This document shows positions 33,552 to 41,775 of a stretch of 64,000 nt of DNA, piece after piece. How positions within the stretch are numbered: position 1 is the first letter of the stretch; every line of letters starts with the position of its first letter. Source of the DNA: Hoeflea_A sp039025395 (GTDB lineage: Bacteria; Pseudomonadota; Alphaproteobacteria; Rhizobiales; Rhizobiaceae). The notes below the pieces were generated by a model, which was not told the origin of the DNA, did not search any database, and saw nothing but the letters and a program-made list of their open reading frames with translations. The stretch spans positions 74,055-138,054 of the forward strand of contig JBCCOK010000003.1 in NCBI GenBank assembly GCA_039025395.1, given 5' to 3'. The translations under genes were made by a program, and so were the position numbers.

Positions 33552-34040
33552 TCACGGCATCGTAACAATGAGTGTGCCTTTCAGATAGGTGCTTCCGCCT
33601 TTGTCGATGGCATCGAGCCGGCGCCCCTCGAAATCACCGGAACCCGAAGCGCCCTCAAAGCGTCCGGTACCGCTGACTTCTTCGAACTGCGCTTTGACTT
33701 CCACGCCATCGTTGCCGTAGGCGCGAGCGGTTCCACTGTATGGCGCCCGGATTTCCGATCCGTCATCGAAGCTCCAAAGTGCGTACCCGTGAAACGCGCC
33801 CGATCCGTCTGTGATGTCGAACCAGCCATCATAGCGATGGATCGTGATTTCGCCGCCCTCGAAAATGGCCAAGCCTCTAAATTCGGCAATGCCCACAACA
33901 TGCGATGGATTGTCGAGGATCGGCAGCGCATGGGTTGAACGCACATGCATGACCGCCTCGTAGCTGTGTTCCACGGTCTCGGCCTGCACCGAAACGGTTG
34001 TGAGCACAAACAAGAAAGCGCCGATGAGAAACTGAACCAT
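33552..34040 (-). CDS. Secreted beta-barrel-like protein of unknown function
   Basis: A 162-residue protein with a signal peptide (about 1-20, ending SVQA-E). A beta-rich domain with many Gly and aromatic residues follows (GIAEFRGLAIFEGGEI, GAFHGYALWSFDDGSEI, GTGRFEGASGSGDFEG). The pattern resembles allene-oxide-cyclase/DUF3224-type small barrels, but I cannot assign it firmly. ATG 34040 has a full AGGAGG site five bases upstream. It lies alone between the symporter-kinase and a divergent LysE gene. Confidence 0.68.
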   Translation of the reverse strand: MVQFLIGAFLFVLTTVSVQAETVEHSYEAVMHVRSTHALPILDNPSHVVGIAEFRGLAIFEGGEITIHRYDGWFDITDGSGAFHGYALWSFDDGSEIRAPYSGTARAYGNDGVEVKAQFEEVSGTGRFEGASGSGDFEGRRLDAIDKGGSTYLKGTLIVTMP

Positions 34041-34165
34041 AATACCTCCTGTCAATGGGCCGGCATTTTCACGCATGTCTTTCTGTTGGGCGTAAGCTGC
34101 AAGCCACGGCTTGAAAAGCGCTGAAAACAATGATCTCATCGAAACACAAAAGGAAAGTCTGCGCC

Positions 34166-34777
34166 ATGATGCTTGAATATCTGCTAACGTCGATTGTCGT
34201 TGTCCTGTTGCCCGGCACGGGCGTGATCTACACGCTCGCCTTCGGCCTTTCACGCGGATGGCGCGCCAGCATTCTGGCCGCTGCCGGCTGTACGCTGGGC
34301 ATCCTGCCTCACATCGCGGCCAGCATCATTGGCCTTGCCGCCCTGCTGCACGCAAGCGCCCTTGCGTTCCAGATCGTCAAATACCTTGGCGTCGCCTATC
34401 TGCTCTATATGGCGTGGGATATCCTGCGCGAGGGCGGAAGCCTGCAAGTGCAGTCCCAGCCGACCGCAGCCGGTGCATACAAGATCATCCGCAACGGTTT
34501 TCTGTTGAACATCCTCAACCCGAAACTGTCGCTGTTCTTTCTGGCCTTCCTGCCGCAATTCGTCCCGGCAGCCACGGTAAACCCGACAGGCTACATGCTG
34601 GGTCTGGCCGCCATTTTCATGCTGCTGACTTTTGTGATTTTCGTCGGCTACGGCGCCTTTGCCGCAGCAGCACGCCGTCATGTTATCTCACGGCCAGCGG
34701 TGATGCGATGGCTGCGACGCGTTTTCGCCGGCGCTTTTGGTGCGCTCGGTCTTCGGCTCGCCGCTGCAGAAAGCTAA
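34166..34777 (+). CDS. LysE/RhtB family amino acid exporter
   Basis: A 203-residue inner-membrane protein with six predicted helices and the family features LLPGTGVIYTLAFGLSRGW near the start and GFLLNILNPKLSLFFLAF in the middle. The family exports amino acids such as lysine, threonine or homoserine; the substrate cannot be told. ATG 34166 follows AAGGAAAG. It is convergent with the cyclase gene, with about 40 bases between stops. Confidence 0.82.
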   Translation: MMLEYLLTSIVVVLLPGTGVIYTLAFGLSRGWRASILAAAGCTLGILPHIAASIIGLAALLHASALAFQIVKYLGVAYLLYMAWDILREGGSLQVQSQPTAAGAYKIIRNGFLLNILNPKLSLFFLAFLPQFVPAATVNPTGYMLGLAAIFMLLTFVIFVGYGAFAAAARRHVISRPAVMRWLRRVFAGAFGALGLRLAAAES

Positions 34778-34818
34778 ACCAGAAGCGCGCAAGTCTAGAA
34801 GGCGTGAAACAATGGCGG

Positions 34819-36108
34819 TCAGTGGCGCACAATAGGCGCTTCGGCTTCCACCGGTTTTTCCGTTTCGGCGCTTATCGTCTCAGCCGCGATAGCTGGCTTT
34901 TCGGCGACCGGCTCGAACAGCTCGATCTCCTGTGAAACACCGGCCAGCCTGTGCTTGCCGGTCGATTTCCACGCGCCGCGTTCGACGTCGGCAATTTTCC
35001 TGGTGACCAGTGCATGCGATTCGACGCCCTTTGTCAGCGCTTCGATACGCGACACTTCGTTGACCGTCGGCCCAATGACCGAGAAAGTCAGTCTTTCGGC
35101 GACGCCGATATTGCCGAACATGACCTTGCCGGTGTTCAGCCCGACGCCGAACCGGATCGGAACCCGGTTGGTCTTCTGGCGCTCTTCATTGGTAACGAGG
35201 CGCAGCTGGAAAGCTTCGCGCAATGCCGTCGTCGCCGCTTTTGATGCCGCGGCAAATTCTGAATCGCACGTATATGGAAAAATCGCCAGCACGGCGTCGC
35301 CAATGAAGTCGAGCACTTCACCGCCATGCTTAATTGCTGACCCGGCTGTACACTCGTAGTAGTCATTCAGAAGATCGAAATAATCTTCCGGTGGCATCGT
35401 ATCGGCCATCGCCGTCGAGTCGCGCAAATCGGAAAGCCACACAACAGCCTGGGTCTCCTGACCGTCTCCGCGCTTGATCGCGCCGTCCAGAACTTGCCGC
35501 CCGGCCTGCTGGCCGAGATAGGTCTCGACGATATTGCTGGCGATGCGCGCCTGGATTGCCGTCTTGGCTGCTACTGCGATGCGGCGCTGGATCTTCTGCA
35601 GGGCTGCAATGTCGTCGTCCGAAAATCCGCCGGGTCGGTCAGATGACCAGGCCACCAGAATGCCGAAGAGGCTCTTGTCCCTGTCTTCAGTCGAACCGGT
35701 GCGTTCGAAATTGGTCCTGATGGTGAGGTAGTCCGTCAGGCCCCTTTCAATCAGCTCTTCGAGAAGCGGAAAATCGACGAGTTTGTTGGGGCCGTCCAGA
35801 TGGCGGCGCAACATGTCGACCCCGTGCTCCAGCATGTAGTACATGGGGCTGCGAAACCACTCTTCGGACCGCTCGTTCTGGTGCCTGAACTGCTCCAGCT
35901 CCGGCGCTTCGCCGCGATACCACAGGATCGTTTCAGCCTGGAAAAGCGGATGCAGTGTAGGCCATGTCAGACGCGCGCGCGCAAGCGGCACACCCGCCGC
36001 ATAGAGCCGTTCGCAAACCTCGGCGAACATGTCGACAATGTCGGGCTCATCGAGCGCCTGGCTGATCAGCCATTCGCCAATCTCCGATATCATTGGATTA
36101 TCAGCCAT
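34819..36108 (-). CDS. Class III adenylate/guanylate cyclase with N-terminal sensory region
   Basis: A 429-residue soluble protein. Residues 1 to about 205 form a GAF-like sensory region common in rhizobial cyclases. Residues about 215-400 are the cyclase domain with metal aspartates in VVWLSDLRDST and FIGDAVLAIF. At the positions that usually define the base, the lysine of the K-x-x-G-D motif is aspartate (EVLDFIGD) and the aspartate before T-V-N is proline (VIGPTVNEVSRIE). Asn and Arg of the transition-state pair are retained. It probably makes cAMP, with some doubt about substrate. A short Pro/Glu-rich tail ends the protein. Confidence 0.8.
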   Translation of the reverse strand: MADNPMISEIGEWLISQALDEPDIVDMFAEVCERLYAAGVPLARARLTWPTLHPLFQAETILWYRGEAPELEQFRHQNERSEEWFRSPMYYMLEHGVDMLRRHLDGPNKLVDFPLLEELIERGLTDYLTIRTNFERTGSTEDRDKSLFGILVAWSSDRPGGFSDDDIAALQKIQRRIAVAAKTAIQARIASNIVETYLGQQAGRQVLDGAIKRGDGQETQAVVWLSDLRDSTAMADTMPPEDYFDLLNDYYECTAGSAIKHGGEVLDFIGDAVLAIFPYTCDSEFAAASKAATTALREAFQLRLVTNEERQKTNRVPIRFGVGLNTGKVMFGNIGVAERLTFSVIGPTVNEVSRIEALTKGVESHALVTRKIADVERGAWKSTGKHRLAGVSQEIELFEPVAEKPAIAAETISAETEKPVEAEAPIVRH

Positions 36109-36248
36109 TTTCGTCGCCTTTACCGCTGTTTGCTTGCCGTGGAGCTATAAATTGTGCGGCCAAACAGGGATTACAAGAGAGCGCCTGTTACTGTTGACAC
36201 ACCGTTGTCAGGACGGACCATCTGCGCCGAGCGCATTCCGCCCCTTGG

Positions 36249-36710
36249 TTAGCCGGCGTCTGCGGGCTTGTCGCCCATCAGATATCGCGGTCCGTAGCCG
36301 AGCGAGCGGGCCCGGTCATCCGGATTGTAAAGCCTGCATTTTCGCAACGACAGACAGCCGCAGCCGATACATCCGTCCAGGTTGTCGCGCAACCGCGACA
36401 GCAAATCGATCCTTGCATCGAGCTCTCGGCGGAACCCGCGGCTGATTCTTGACCAATCTGCTTTCGTGGGCGTTCGTCCTTCGGGAAGAGACTCCAGTTG
36501 CCGGCGGATCTGATCGATGGTGAATCCAAGCTGCTGAGCGATCTGTACGAATGAGAGCCGCCTGATATCGGAACGCAGGAAGCGGCGCTGGCCGCCGGCA
36601 TTGCGTTCCGAGGTCAGCAGGCCTTGCGATTCGTAAAAGCGTATAGCCGAAACGGCCAGTCCCGTGCGGCGCGCCAGTTCGCCGATTGCCAGCCCTTCGC
36701 CGCCGCGCAT
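36249..36710 (-). CDS. soxR: Redox-sensing transcriptional activator SoxR
   Basis: A 153-residue MerR-family regulator. The helix-turn-helix begins at LAIGELARRTGLAVSAIRFYE, and the [2Fe-2S] cluster cysteines are C114, C117, C119 and C125 (CIGCGCLSLRKC), the exact SoxR spacing C-x2-C-x-C-x5-C. SoxR is oxidised by redox-cycling compounds and then activates promoters with a long spacer. It is divergent from a VOC-family gene, and a perfect SoxR box lies between them. No soxS is present, as usual outside enterobacteria. Confidence 0.95.
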   Translation of the reverse strand: MRGGEGLAIGELARRTGLAVSAIRFYESQGLLTSERNAGGQRRFLRSDIRRLSFVQIAQQLGFTIDQIRRQLESLPEGRTPTKADWSRISRGFRRELDARIDLLSRLRDNLDGCIGCGCLSLRKCRLYNPDDRARSLGYGPRYLMGDKPADAG

Positions 36711-36740
36711 TCCGGATCTCCGAAAAGTTAAAATTCTCTC

Positions 36741-36771
36741 TTGACCTCAAGTTAACTTGAGGAATTACGAT
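36741..36771 (+). promoter_or_regulatory. SoxR-dependent promoter of the VOC-family gene
   Basis: CCTCAAGTTAACTTGAGG (36745-36762) is a perfect 18-base palindrome identical to the classical SoxR box. It lies between a -35 hexamer TTGACC (36741-36746) and a -10-like TACGAT (36766-36771), separated by 19 bases. This overlong spacer is the mark of MerR-family-activated promoters. The promoter points toward the gene at 36813. Confidence 0.88.
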
Positions 36772-36812
36772 GTCAATATCAGCAATTTGATCGTCAAGAA
36801 TGGGATTTCGTT

Positions 36813-37208
36813 ATGACAGAAGCCATGCTCGAACATGCAAACATTACGGTCAGCGATCCTGAAAGGACTGCGCAGTGCCTGTGTGATCTGTTTGGCTGGA
36901 CGATACGCTGGAAAGGCAAAGCGATTCATGGCGGGATGAGCATTCATGTCGGCTCGAAAAGCAGCTATCTGGCGCTTTATGCACCCGGAACCAAAACCGC
37001 CAGAGCCCCGAGTAGCTACGCCACCACCGGCGGACTGAATCATATCGGGATCGTCGTCGACGATCTGGAAATGACTGAGCGGCGCGTCGCCGCCGCCGGT
37101 TTCGAGCCGCATTCCCACGCCGACTATGAGCCCGGGCGCCGGTTTTACTTTCACGACGACGACGGAATTGAGTTCGAGGTGGTGAGCTACGTCCCGATTC
37201 CTGCCTGA
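36813..37208 (+). CDS. VOC family (glyoxalase/bleomycin-resistance fold) protein, SoxR-regulated
   Basis: A 131-residue protein with two beta-alpha-beta-beta-beta halves of the vicinal oxygen chelate fold (MLEHANITVSDPERTAQCL and GLNHIGIVVDDLEMTERRV). Candidate metal ligands are H8, H76 and E124 in GIEFEVVSY. Members are lyases, dioxygenases or drug-binding resistance proteins. The strong SoxR promoter in front suggests a role in removing or resisting redox-active compounds, for example quinones or phenazine-like antibiotics; this is inference. Confidence 0.82.
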   Translation: MTEAMLEHANITVSDPERTAQCLCDLFGWTIRWKGKAIHGGMSIHVGSKSSYLALYAPGTKTARAPSSYATTGGLNHIGIVVDDLEMTERRVAAAGFEPHSHADYEPGRRFYFHDDDGIEFEVVSYVPIPA

Positions 37209-37297
37209 CAGCATGCGAAGGAAAGGTCTGGTTTCGCGCGCTGTCGGCCACCTGGCCGCGCCGGTCTTCCGGCGCGGCCTTTTACTGACATATCGTT

Positions 37298-38359
37298 TTA
37301 AACCCGCCGGCCGGTCGCCGCGTCAAAAAGGTGCAATGCGCGTGCCGGCAGATGCGCGAATACGGTGTCGCCGTCAATCGGGTGATCATTATCAAGATGG
37401 GCGATGAACGGTGTGCTGCCGACAGTCGTATGCAGCAGGCGGCCGGCGCCAAGCTCTTCAAGGAAATCGACTTTGATCGCAATTGTGTGTTCGGCGGCTT
37501 GCTGGTGAATCTCGACACTCTCGGGCCGGATGCCGACCCTGATATCGCCACTGACATTGGGTTGATGATCGACGGCGACCTTGCCGAGGTCCTTGATCTC
37601 AAGTGCGCCGTTCCCGTTGTAATGTCCGTCGAGGATGTTCATCGGCGGTGCGCCCATGAATCCGGCAACGAAGATGCTGGCAGGTGAATGGTAAATCTGT
37701 GAAGGTGTGCCGACTTGCTCGATCTTGCCCGTATTGAGCACCGCAATACGGTCGGCCATCGTCATCGCCTCAATCTGGTCGTGCGTTACATAAATCGATG
37801 TCACGCCCAATTCACGCTGCAGCTTGCGGATTTCGATGCGCATTTGGTTGCGCAGTTTGGCGTCGAGATTGGATAGCGGCTCGTCGAAAAGAAACAGCGA
37901 AGGATCCCGTACGATCGCCCTTCCCATGGCGACTCTTTGGCGTTGGCCACCGGAAAGCTGGCTGGGACGCCGGTCGAGAAACGCCTCGATATGCAGAAGC
38001 TTAGCCGCTTTCTGAACGGCTGCGTCAATCTTGTCCTTGGGTTGGCCGCGATTCTTCAGCCCGTAGGCCATGTTCTTGTATACCGACATATGTGGATAGA
38101 GCGCATAGTTCTGAAACACCATTGCAATGTCGCGCTCTGCCGGGTCGAGGTCGTTGACCACCCTGTCACCAATGGCAATCGTGCCTTCCGTGATATCTTC
38201 CAGGCCGGCAATCATGCGAAGCAGTGTCGATTTCCCGCATCCGGACGGACCGACCAGAACGATAAACTCGCCATCGTCAATGCTCATATTGGATGGCGAC
38301 AGCGCTTCCGTTCCGTTCGGATAAACCTTGCGCACCTTGTCGATGACAACCTTGGTCAT
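37298..38359 (-). CDS. ugpC: sn-Glycerol-3-phosphate ABC importer ATP-binding protein
   Basis: A 353-residue ATPase of the CUT1 (MalK/UgpC) type. It has Walker A GPSGCGKST, Q-loop FQNYALYPHMSV, signature LSGGQRQRVAMGRA, Walker B FLFDEPLSNLD and H-loop THDQIEAMTMAD. A C-terminal TOBE/OB regulatory domain follows. It is the last gene of the ugpB-A-E-C operon and starts nine bases after ugpE. Confidence 0.9.
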   Translation of the reverse strand: MTKVVIDKVRKVYPNGTEALSPSNMSIDDGEFIVLVGPSGCGKSTLLRMIAGLEDITEGTIAIGDRVVNDLDPAERDIAMVFQNYALYPHMSVYKNMAYGLKNRGQPKDKIDAAVQKAAKLLHIEAFLDRRPSQLSGGQRQRVAMGRAIVRDPSLFLFDEPLSNLDAKLRNQMRIEIRKLQRELGVTSIYVTHDQIEAMTMADRIAVLNTGKIEQVGTPSQIYHSPASIFVAGFMGAPPMNILDGHYNGNGALEIKDLGKVAVDHQPNVSGDIRVGIRPESVEIHQQAAEHTIAIKVDFLEELGAGRLLHTTVGSTPFIAHLDNDHPIDGDTVFAHLPARALHLFDAATGRRV

Positions 38360-38368
38360 TCAATTCAC

Positions 38369-39289
38369 CTATTTATCGGATTCCACCAGCCCTTTGACGA
38401 ACCATGACTGGAAAATGACGACGACAAGAACCGGCGGCACCATGGCAACAATGGCCAGCGCCATAGCCTGACCATATTCGGGTATTTGCGAGCCGATAAA
38501 GACGTTCAGGATTTGCTTGATGCCGCGCACGAGGGTGAAGAAGCTCTCATCGGTCGTCATGATAGTCGGCCACAGATACTGGTTCCAGCCAAACACGAAC
38601 ATGATGATGAAAATGGCTGCGATCATGGTTTTTGACAACGGTACCAGAATGTCGATGAAGAACTTGACGGCGCCTGCACCATCGATGCGTGCCGCCTCGA
38701 TCAACTCATTGGGCACCGATTTGAAGAACTGCCGGAAGAAGAATGTCCCCGTGGCAGACGCGATCAGCGGCACGATCAGCCCGGTATAGGTGTTGACCAG
38801 TCCCATGCTCTGGACGATCTCGTAGGAGGGCAGAATGCGCACCTCCAGTGGCAATAGCAGTGTCGTGAAAATCGCCCAGAATGCGAATGTCGCAAAGCGA
38901 AACTGGAAATAGACGATTGCATAGGCGGCGAGCATTGAAATGATGATTTTGCCGACAGAAAAGCCGATCCCCAGGATGAACGAGTTCATCAGCATGCGCA
39001 TGCCGTCGACCGTCTTGGTGAAACCGCCCGGCACGAGCATTGCTTCATAGTAGTTGTCTGCAAGATGGTCGCCCAATGTCATCTGCAGCCCGTGGGTGTG
39101 GACGGTCACGTCGTCGTGGCTTGAGGTCAGAAACGCCACGAGGACCGGCAGGAGCATGAACAGCGAGCCGGCGATCAGAATCGCGTGATCCGCGATCTGC
39201 CGCCAAGCGAAACTCTTCTTGCGCGCGATGGTCGCGGGCGTTGCTGTGATTGCAGTGCTGGCCGGGGCCTGCATGTCTGACGAGCTCAT
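38369..39289 (-). CDS. ugpE: sn-Glycerol-3-phosphate ABC importer permease UgpE
   Basis: A 306-residue permease with six helices and the EAA coupling loop (ELIEAARIDGAGAVKFFIDILVP). A variable Ala/Thr-rich N-terminal tail precedes the first helix. It works with UgpA in a CUT1 importer. A diverged second copy lies at 41776-42624 on the other strand. Confidence 0.88.
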   Translation of the reverse strand: MSSSDMQAPASTAITATPATIARKKSFAWRQIADHAILIAGSLFMLLPVLVAFLTSSHDDVTVHTHGLQMTLGDHLADNYYEAMLVPGGFTKTVDGMRMLMNSFILGIGFSVGKIIISMLAAYAIVYFQFRFATFAFWAIFTTLLLPLEVRILPSYEIVQSMGLVNTYTGLIVPLIASATGTFFFRQFFKSVPNELIEAARIDGAGAVKFFIDILVPLSKTMIAAIFIIMFVFGWNQYLWPTIMTTDESFFTLVRGIKQILNVFIGSQIPEYGQAMALAIVAMVPPVLVVVIFQSWFVKGLVESDK

Positions 39290-39299
39290 GATCAGGTCC

Positions 39300-40181
39300 T
39301 CAGTTGTAGTGCACGCGTCGTTCGATCAATCGGAACTGGAATATCGTCAGGATCAGCACCAGGACCATCAGGATGACGGACTGAGCGGATGAACCTCCGA
39401 GGTCGTTGCCACGGAAACCATCCAAAAACACCTTGTAAACGAGCGTAACCGGATTGTTGCCGGGTTCGCCTTTGAGGACGACGTCGATAATGCCGAAGGT
39501 GTCGAACAGAGAGTACGTGATATTGATGATCAGAAGAAAAAATCCTGTCGGCGCAAGCAGTGGGAATGTGATCGTCCAGAAACGCCGTGTCGACGAGGCG
39601 CAGTCGATTGCCGCGGCCTCCTGAACGGATTTTGGGATGCCCTGCAAGCCCGACAGGAAAAAGATGAAGTTGACCGGCACCTGCTTCCAGACCGATATCA
39701 CGATCATTGCGAATGCGGTATCGAACCTGTCCGTGCCGAGCTGGTAATCCCAGCCGAGCGCCTGGAAGAAGCCGGCAATCGGACCGACCAACGTATCGAA
39801 CATCATAATGCCGATCAGGGCCGCTACGGGTGGTGCAATCGCATAAACCCACATCAGCAGCGTCTTGTAGGTTGATGCGCCGCGCAGCACCCGGTCGGCA
39901 ACGACCGCCAGCAGCAGCGCGATTGCCAGCGAGAAAAATGTGACCACAACCGTGAAGATCAGGGTGAATTCTGCAGTTGCGACGTAATCGGAACGAGAGA
40001 CCATTTCGCGGAAATTCTCGAACCCGACGAAGGTCGAGGAAAAGCCGAATGGATCTTCAAGGTAAAAGGACGACCGGATTGCCTCTGCCGCAGGCCAGTA
40101 GAAGAAAATGACGATGATTGCCAGCTGTGGCAGCAGGAGAAGGTAAGGAAATAGTGGCGATCTGAATTGGGATTTGATCAT
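39300..40181 (-). CDS. ugpA: sn-Glycerol-3-phosphate ABC importer permease UgpA
   Basis: A 293-residue permease with six helices, beginning MIKSQFRSPLFPYLLLLPQL. Its coupling loop is SVQEAAAIDCASSTRRFWT; the residue usually glycine in the EAAxxDGA motif is cysteine here (AIDCAS). It pairs with UgpE. A strong hairpin lies in its leader, after the ugpB stop codon. Confidence 0.88.
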   Translation of the reverse strand: MIKSQFRSPLFPYLLLLPQLAIIVIFFYWPAAEAIRSSFYLEDPFGFSSTFVGFENFREMVSRSDYVATAEFTLIFTVVVTFFSLAIALLLAVVADRVLRGASTYKTLLMWVYAIAPPVAALIGIMMFDTLVGPIAGFFQALGWDYQLGTDRFDTAFAMIVISVWKQVPVNFIFFLSGLQGIPKSVQEAAAIDCASSTRRFWTITFPLLAPTGFFLLIINITYSLFDTFGIIDVVLKGEPGNNPVTLVYKVFLDGFRGNDLGGSSAQSVILMVLVLILTIFQFRLIERRVHYN

Positions 40182-40202
40182 GCGATGCTGTGCCCCGGGG
40201 CA

Positions 40203-40235
40203 GATACGGGGCGCGCGCCTTGCGCACCCCGTATC
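40203..40235 (-). promoter_or_regulatory. Strong hairpin between ugpB and ugpA
   Basis: GATACGGGG (40203-40211) pairs with CCCCGTATC (40227-40235) in a perfect nine-base stem. Inside it, GCGC-GCCTT-GCGC adds four more pairs after one mismatch. It lies seven bases past the ugpB stop. No T run follows, so mRNA protection or partial attenuation between binding protein and permease is likely. Confidence 0.62.
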
Positions 40236-40241
40236 GCTCTA

Positions 40242-41555
40242 TCAGTTGCCCAACGTTCTCGAGAAGCGCTCTAGAAGCTGGTTTGACTCTGTCTCGATGA
40301 GTTCAAAAGCGTCATCGACGTTCGACTCATCGGTCAGAATCTTGGCATACTCGCGGTTCATCACATCCCGGATCTGCACGTAAAACCCGAGGCGGTAGCC
40401 TTTGGTAAAGTCGCCCGCGCGCTGGTTCAGTTGCTCGATTCCGACTTCCGCCTGAGGCGTTTCCTTGTAGTAACCCTCTTTTTTGGCAAGATCATAAGCA
40501 GCCGTCGTAACTGGGACATAACCGGTTTCCTTGTGCCAGAAATACTGGATCTCAGGCGATGTCAGAAAGCTGAAGAACTCTGCAACAGCCTTGTTTTCTT
40601 CAGCAGGTTTACCGGACATGGCAAACAGGGCCGCCCCACCAATGAAGGTCTGATAGGGTTGTTGCGTCAGCGACTCCCAGTACGGCAGGTTGGTCGCGCT
40701 GAACGGAAACGTTGCCGACTGCCTGAGGCCGCCGAAGGAAGCGGACGATCCGAGCCACATGGCGACCTGACCTTCGCTGAACGGCTTCTGGTTGTCGGCC
40801 CAGCCGGTGCCATACCAGCCGAAATAGCCGTCATCCAACCACTGCTTCACGTTCGTGAAGTGCATTTTGATCGGATCGGTATTCATCATCATGATCGGCG
40901 TGCCGGTCTCATAACCGTTGTCCAGCGATGCGAATTCAAGATTGTGCCGGGAGAAGAAGTTCTCCGTGAAAATCCATGGCAGGTGAGACTGGGCAAGCGG
41001 GACAAAACCGGCTTCCTTGAGCGCCGGTGCCGTCACCGACTCAAACTCTTCCCAGGTCTTGGGCGGCGTTACGCCGGCTTTCTCCAGGGCCTCCTCATTG
41101 TAATACAGGATTGGCGTGGAGGAGTTGAACGGCATTCCGATCATCGTGCCGTCCGTATCGGCGTAGAAGTAACGAACGCCAGATATGTAATCGTTGATAT
41201 CAAACGAAACACCGTTTTCGCTCATGAGCGTCTGTGCAGGTATGACAGCACCTTCAGCACCGATGATGGTAGCCGCGCCGGCGTCGTATATCTGGATGAT
41301 GTTCGGCTGTTCGTTGGCTCGGAAGGCAGCGATTCCGGCCGTCATTGTTTCTTCGTAACTGCCCTTGTAGATCGGTGTGATCTTGTAATCGGACTGTGCC
41401 GCGTTGAACTTTTCAGCCAGTGCATTGACCGTTTCTCCGAGCTGACCGCCCATGGCATGCCACCATGTGATTTCCGTTTGAGCCAGTGCCGGTACGGCCA
41501 TTACAGCGGACATAGCCGTTGCCATGGCGCCGACAAAAAAATTGCGAATGGACAT
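40242..41555 (-). CDS. ugpB: sn-Glycerol-3-phosphate ABC importer substrate-binding protein
   Basis: A 437-residue periplasmic protein with a Sec signal peptide (about 1-25, ending PALAQ) and a class D solute-binding fold typical of UgpB: ITWWHAMGGQLGETVNALAEKFNAAQ, NSSTPILYYNEEALEKAG and GGAALFAMSGKPAEENKAVAEF. It binds glycerol-3-phosphate or glycerophosphodiesters for import. It heads the ugpBAEC operon and its promoter lies in 41556-41775. Confidence 0.9.
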   Translation of the reverse strand: MSIRNFFVGAMATAMSAVMAVPALAQTEITWWHAMGGQLGETVNALAEKFNAAQSDYKITPIYKGSYEETMTAGIAAFRANEQPNIIQIYDAGAATIIGAEGAVIPAQTLMSENGVSFDINDYISGVRYFYADTDGTMIGMPFNSSTPILYYNEEALEKAGVTPPKTWEEFESVTAPALKEAGFVPLAQSHLPWIFTENFFSRHNLEFASLDNGYETGTPIMMMNTDPIKMHFTNVKQWLDDGYFGWYGTGWADNQKPFSEGQVAMWLGSSASFGGLRQSATFPFSATNLPYWESLTQQPYQTFIGGAALFAMSGKPAEENKAVAEFFSFLTSPEIQYFWHKETGYVPVTTAAYDLAKKEGYYKETPQAEVGIEQLNQRAGDFTKGYRLGFYVQIRDVMNREYAKILTDESNVDDAFELIETESNQLLERFSRTLGN

Positions 41556-41775
41556 TCTTCGCCCCTTTGAAAGTTGAACGGATTGACCCCCACGACCACG
41601 CGCAAGGAGGCTGTAGACGATCGGAAACTAGGCTGCGGCGGGTAACACCAACATGTCAGGGAGATTAAGAATTTGTGACAGAGCTTTCAGCGCACAAGGA
41701 AATTGGATTTATGCCGATACAGGCGCTAAACACCGCTTCTGTTTGTGACAAAAGCATAAAGGACAGCGCCCCATC
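41556..41775. promoter_or_regulatory. Divergent promoter region between ugpB and the extra ugpE-like gene
   Basis: TTTGTGACA occurs twice in direct orientation, at 41672-41680 and 41742-41750, 70 bases apart. Read toward ugpB these are TGTCACAAA, which resembles half of the rhizobial Pho box (CTGTCAC...). The second half of a canonical Pho box is not intact. Phosphate control is plausible for ugp but not shown. Confidence 0.4.
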
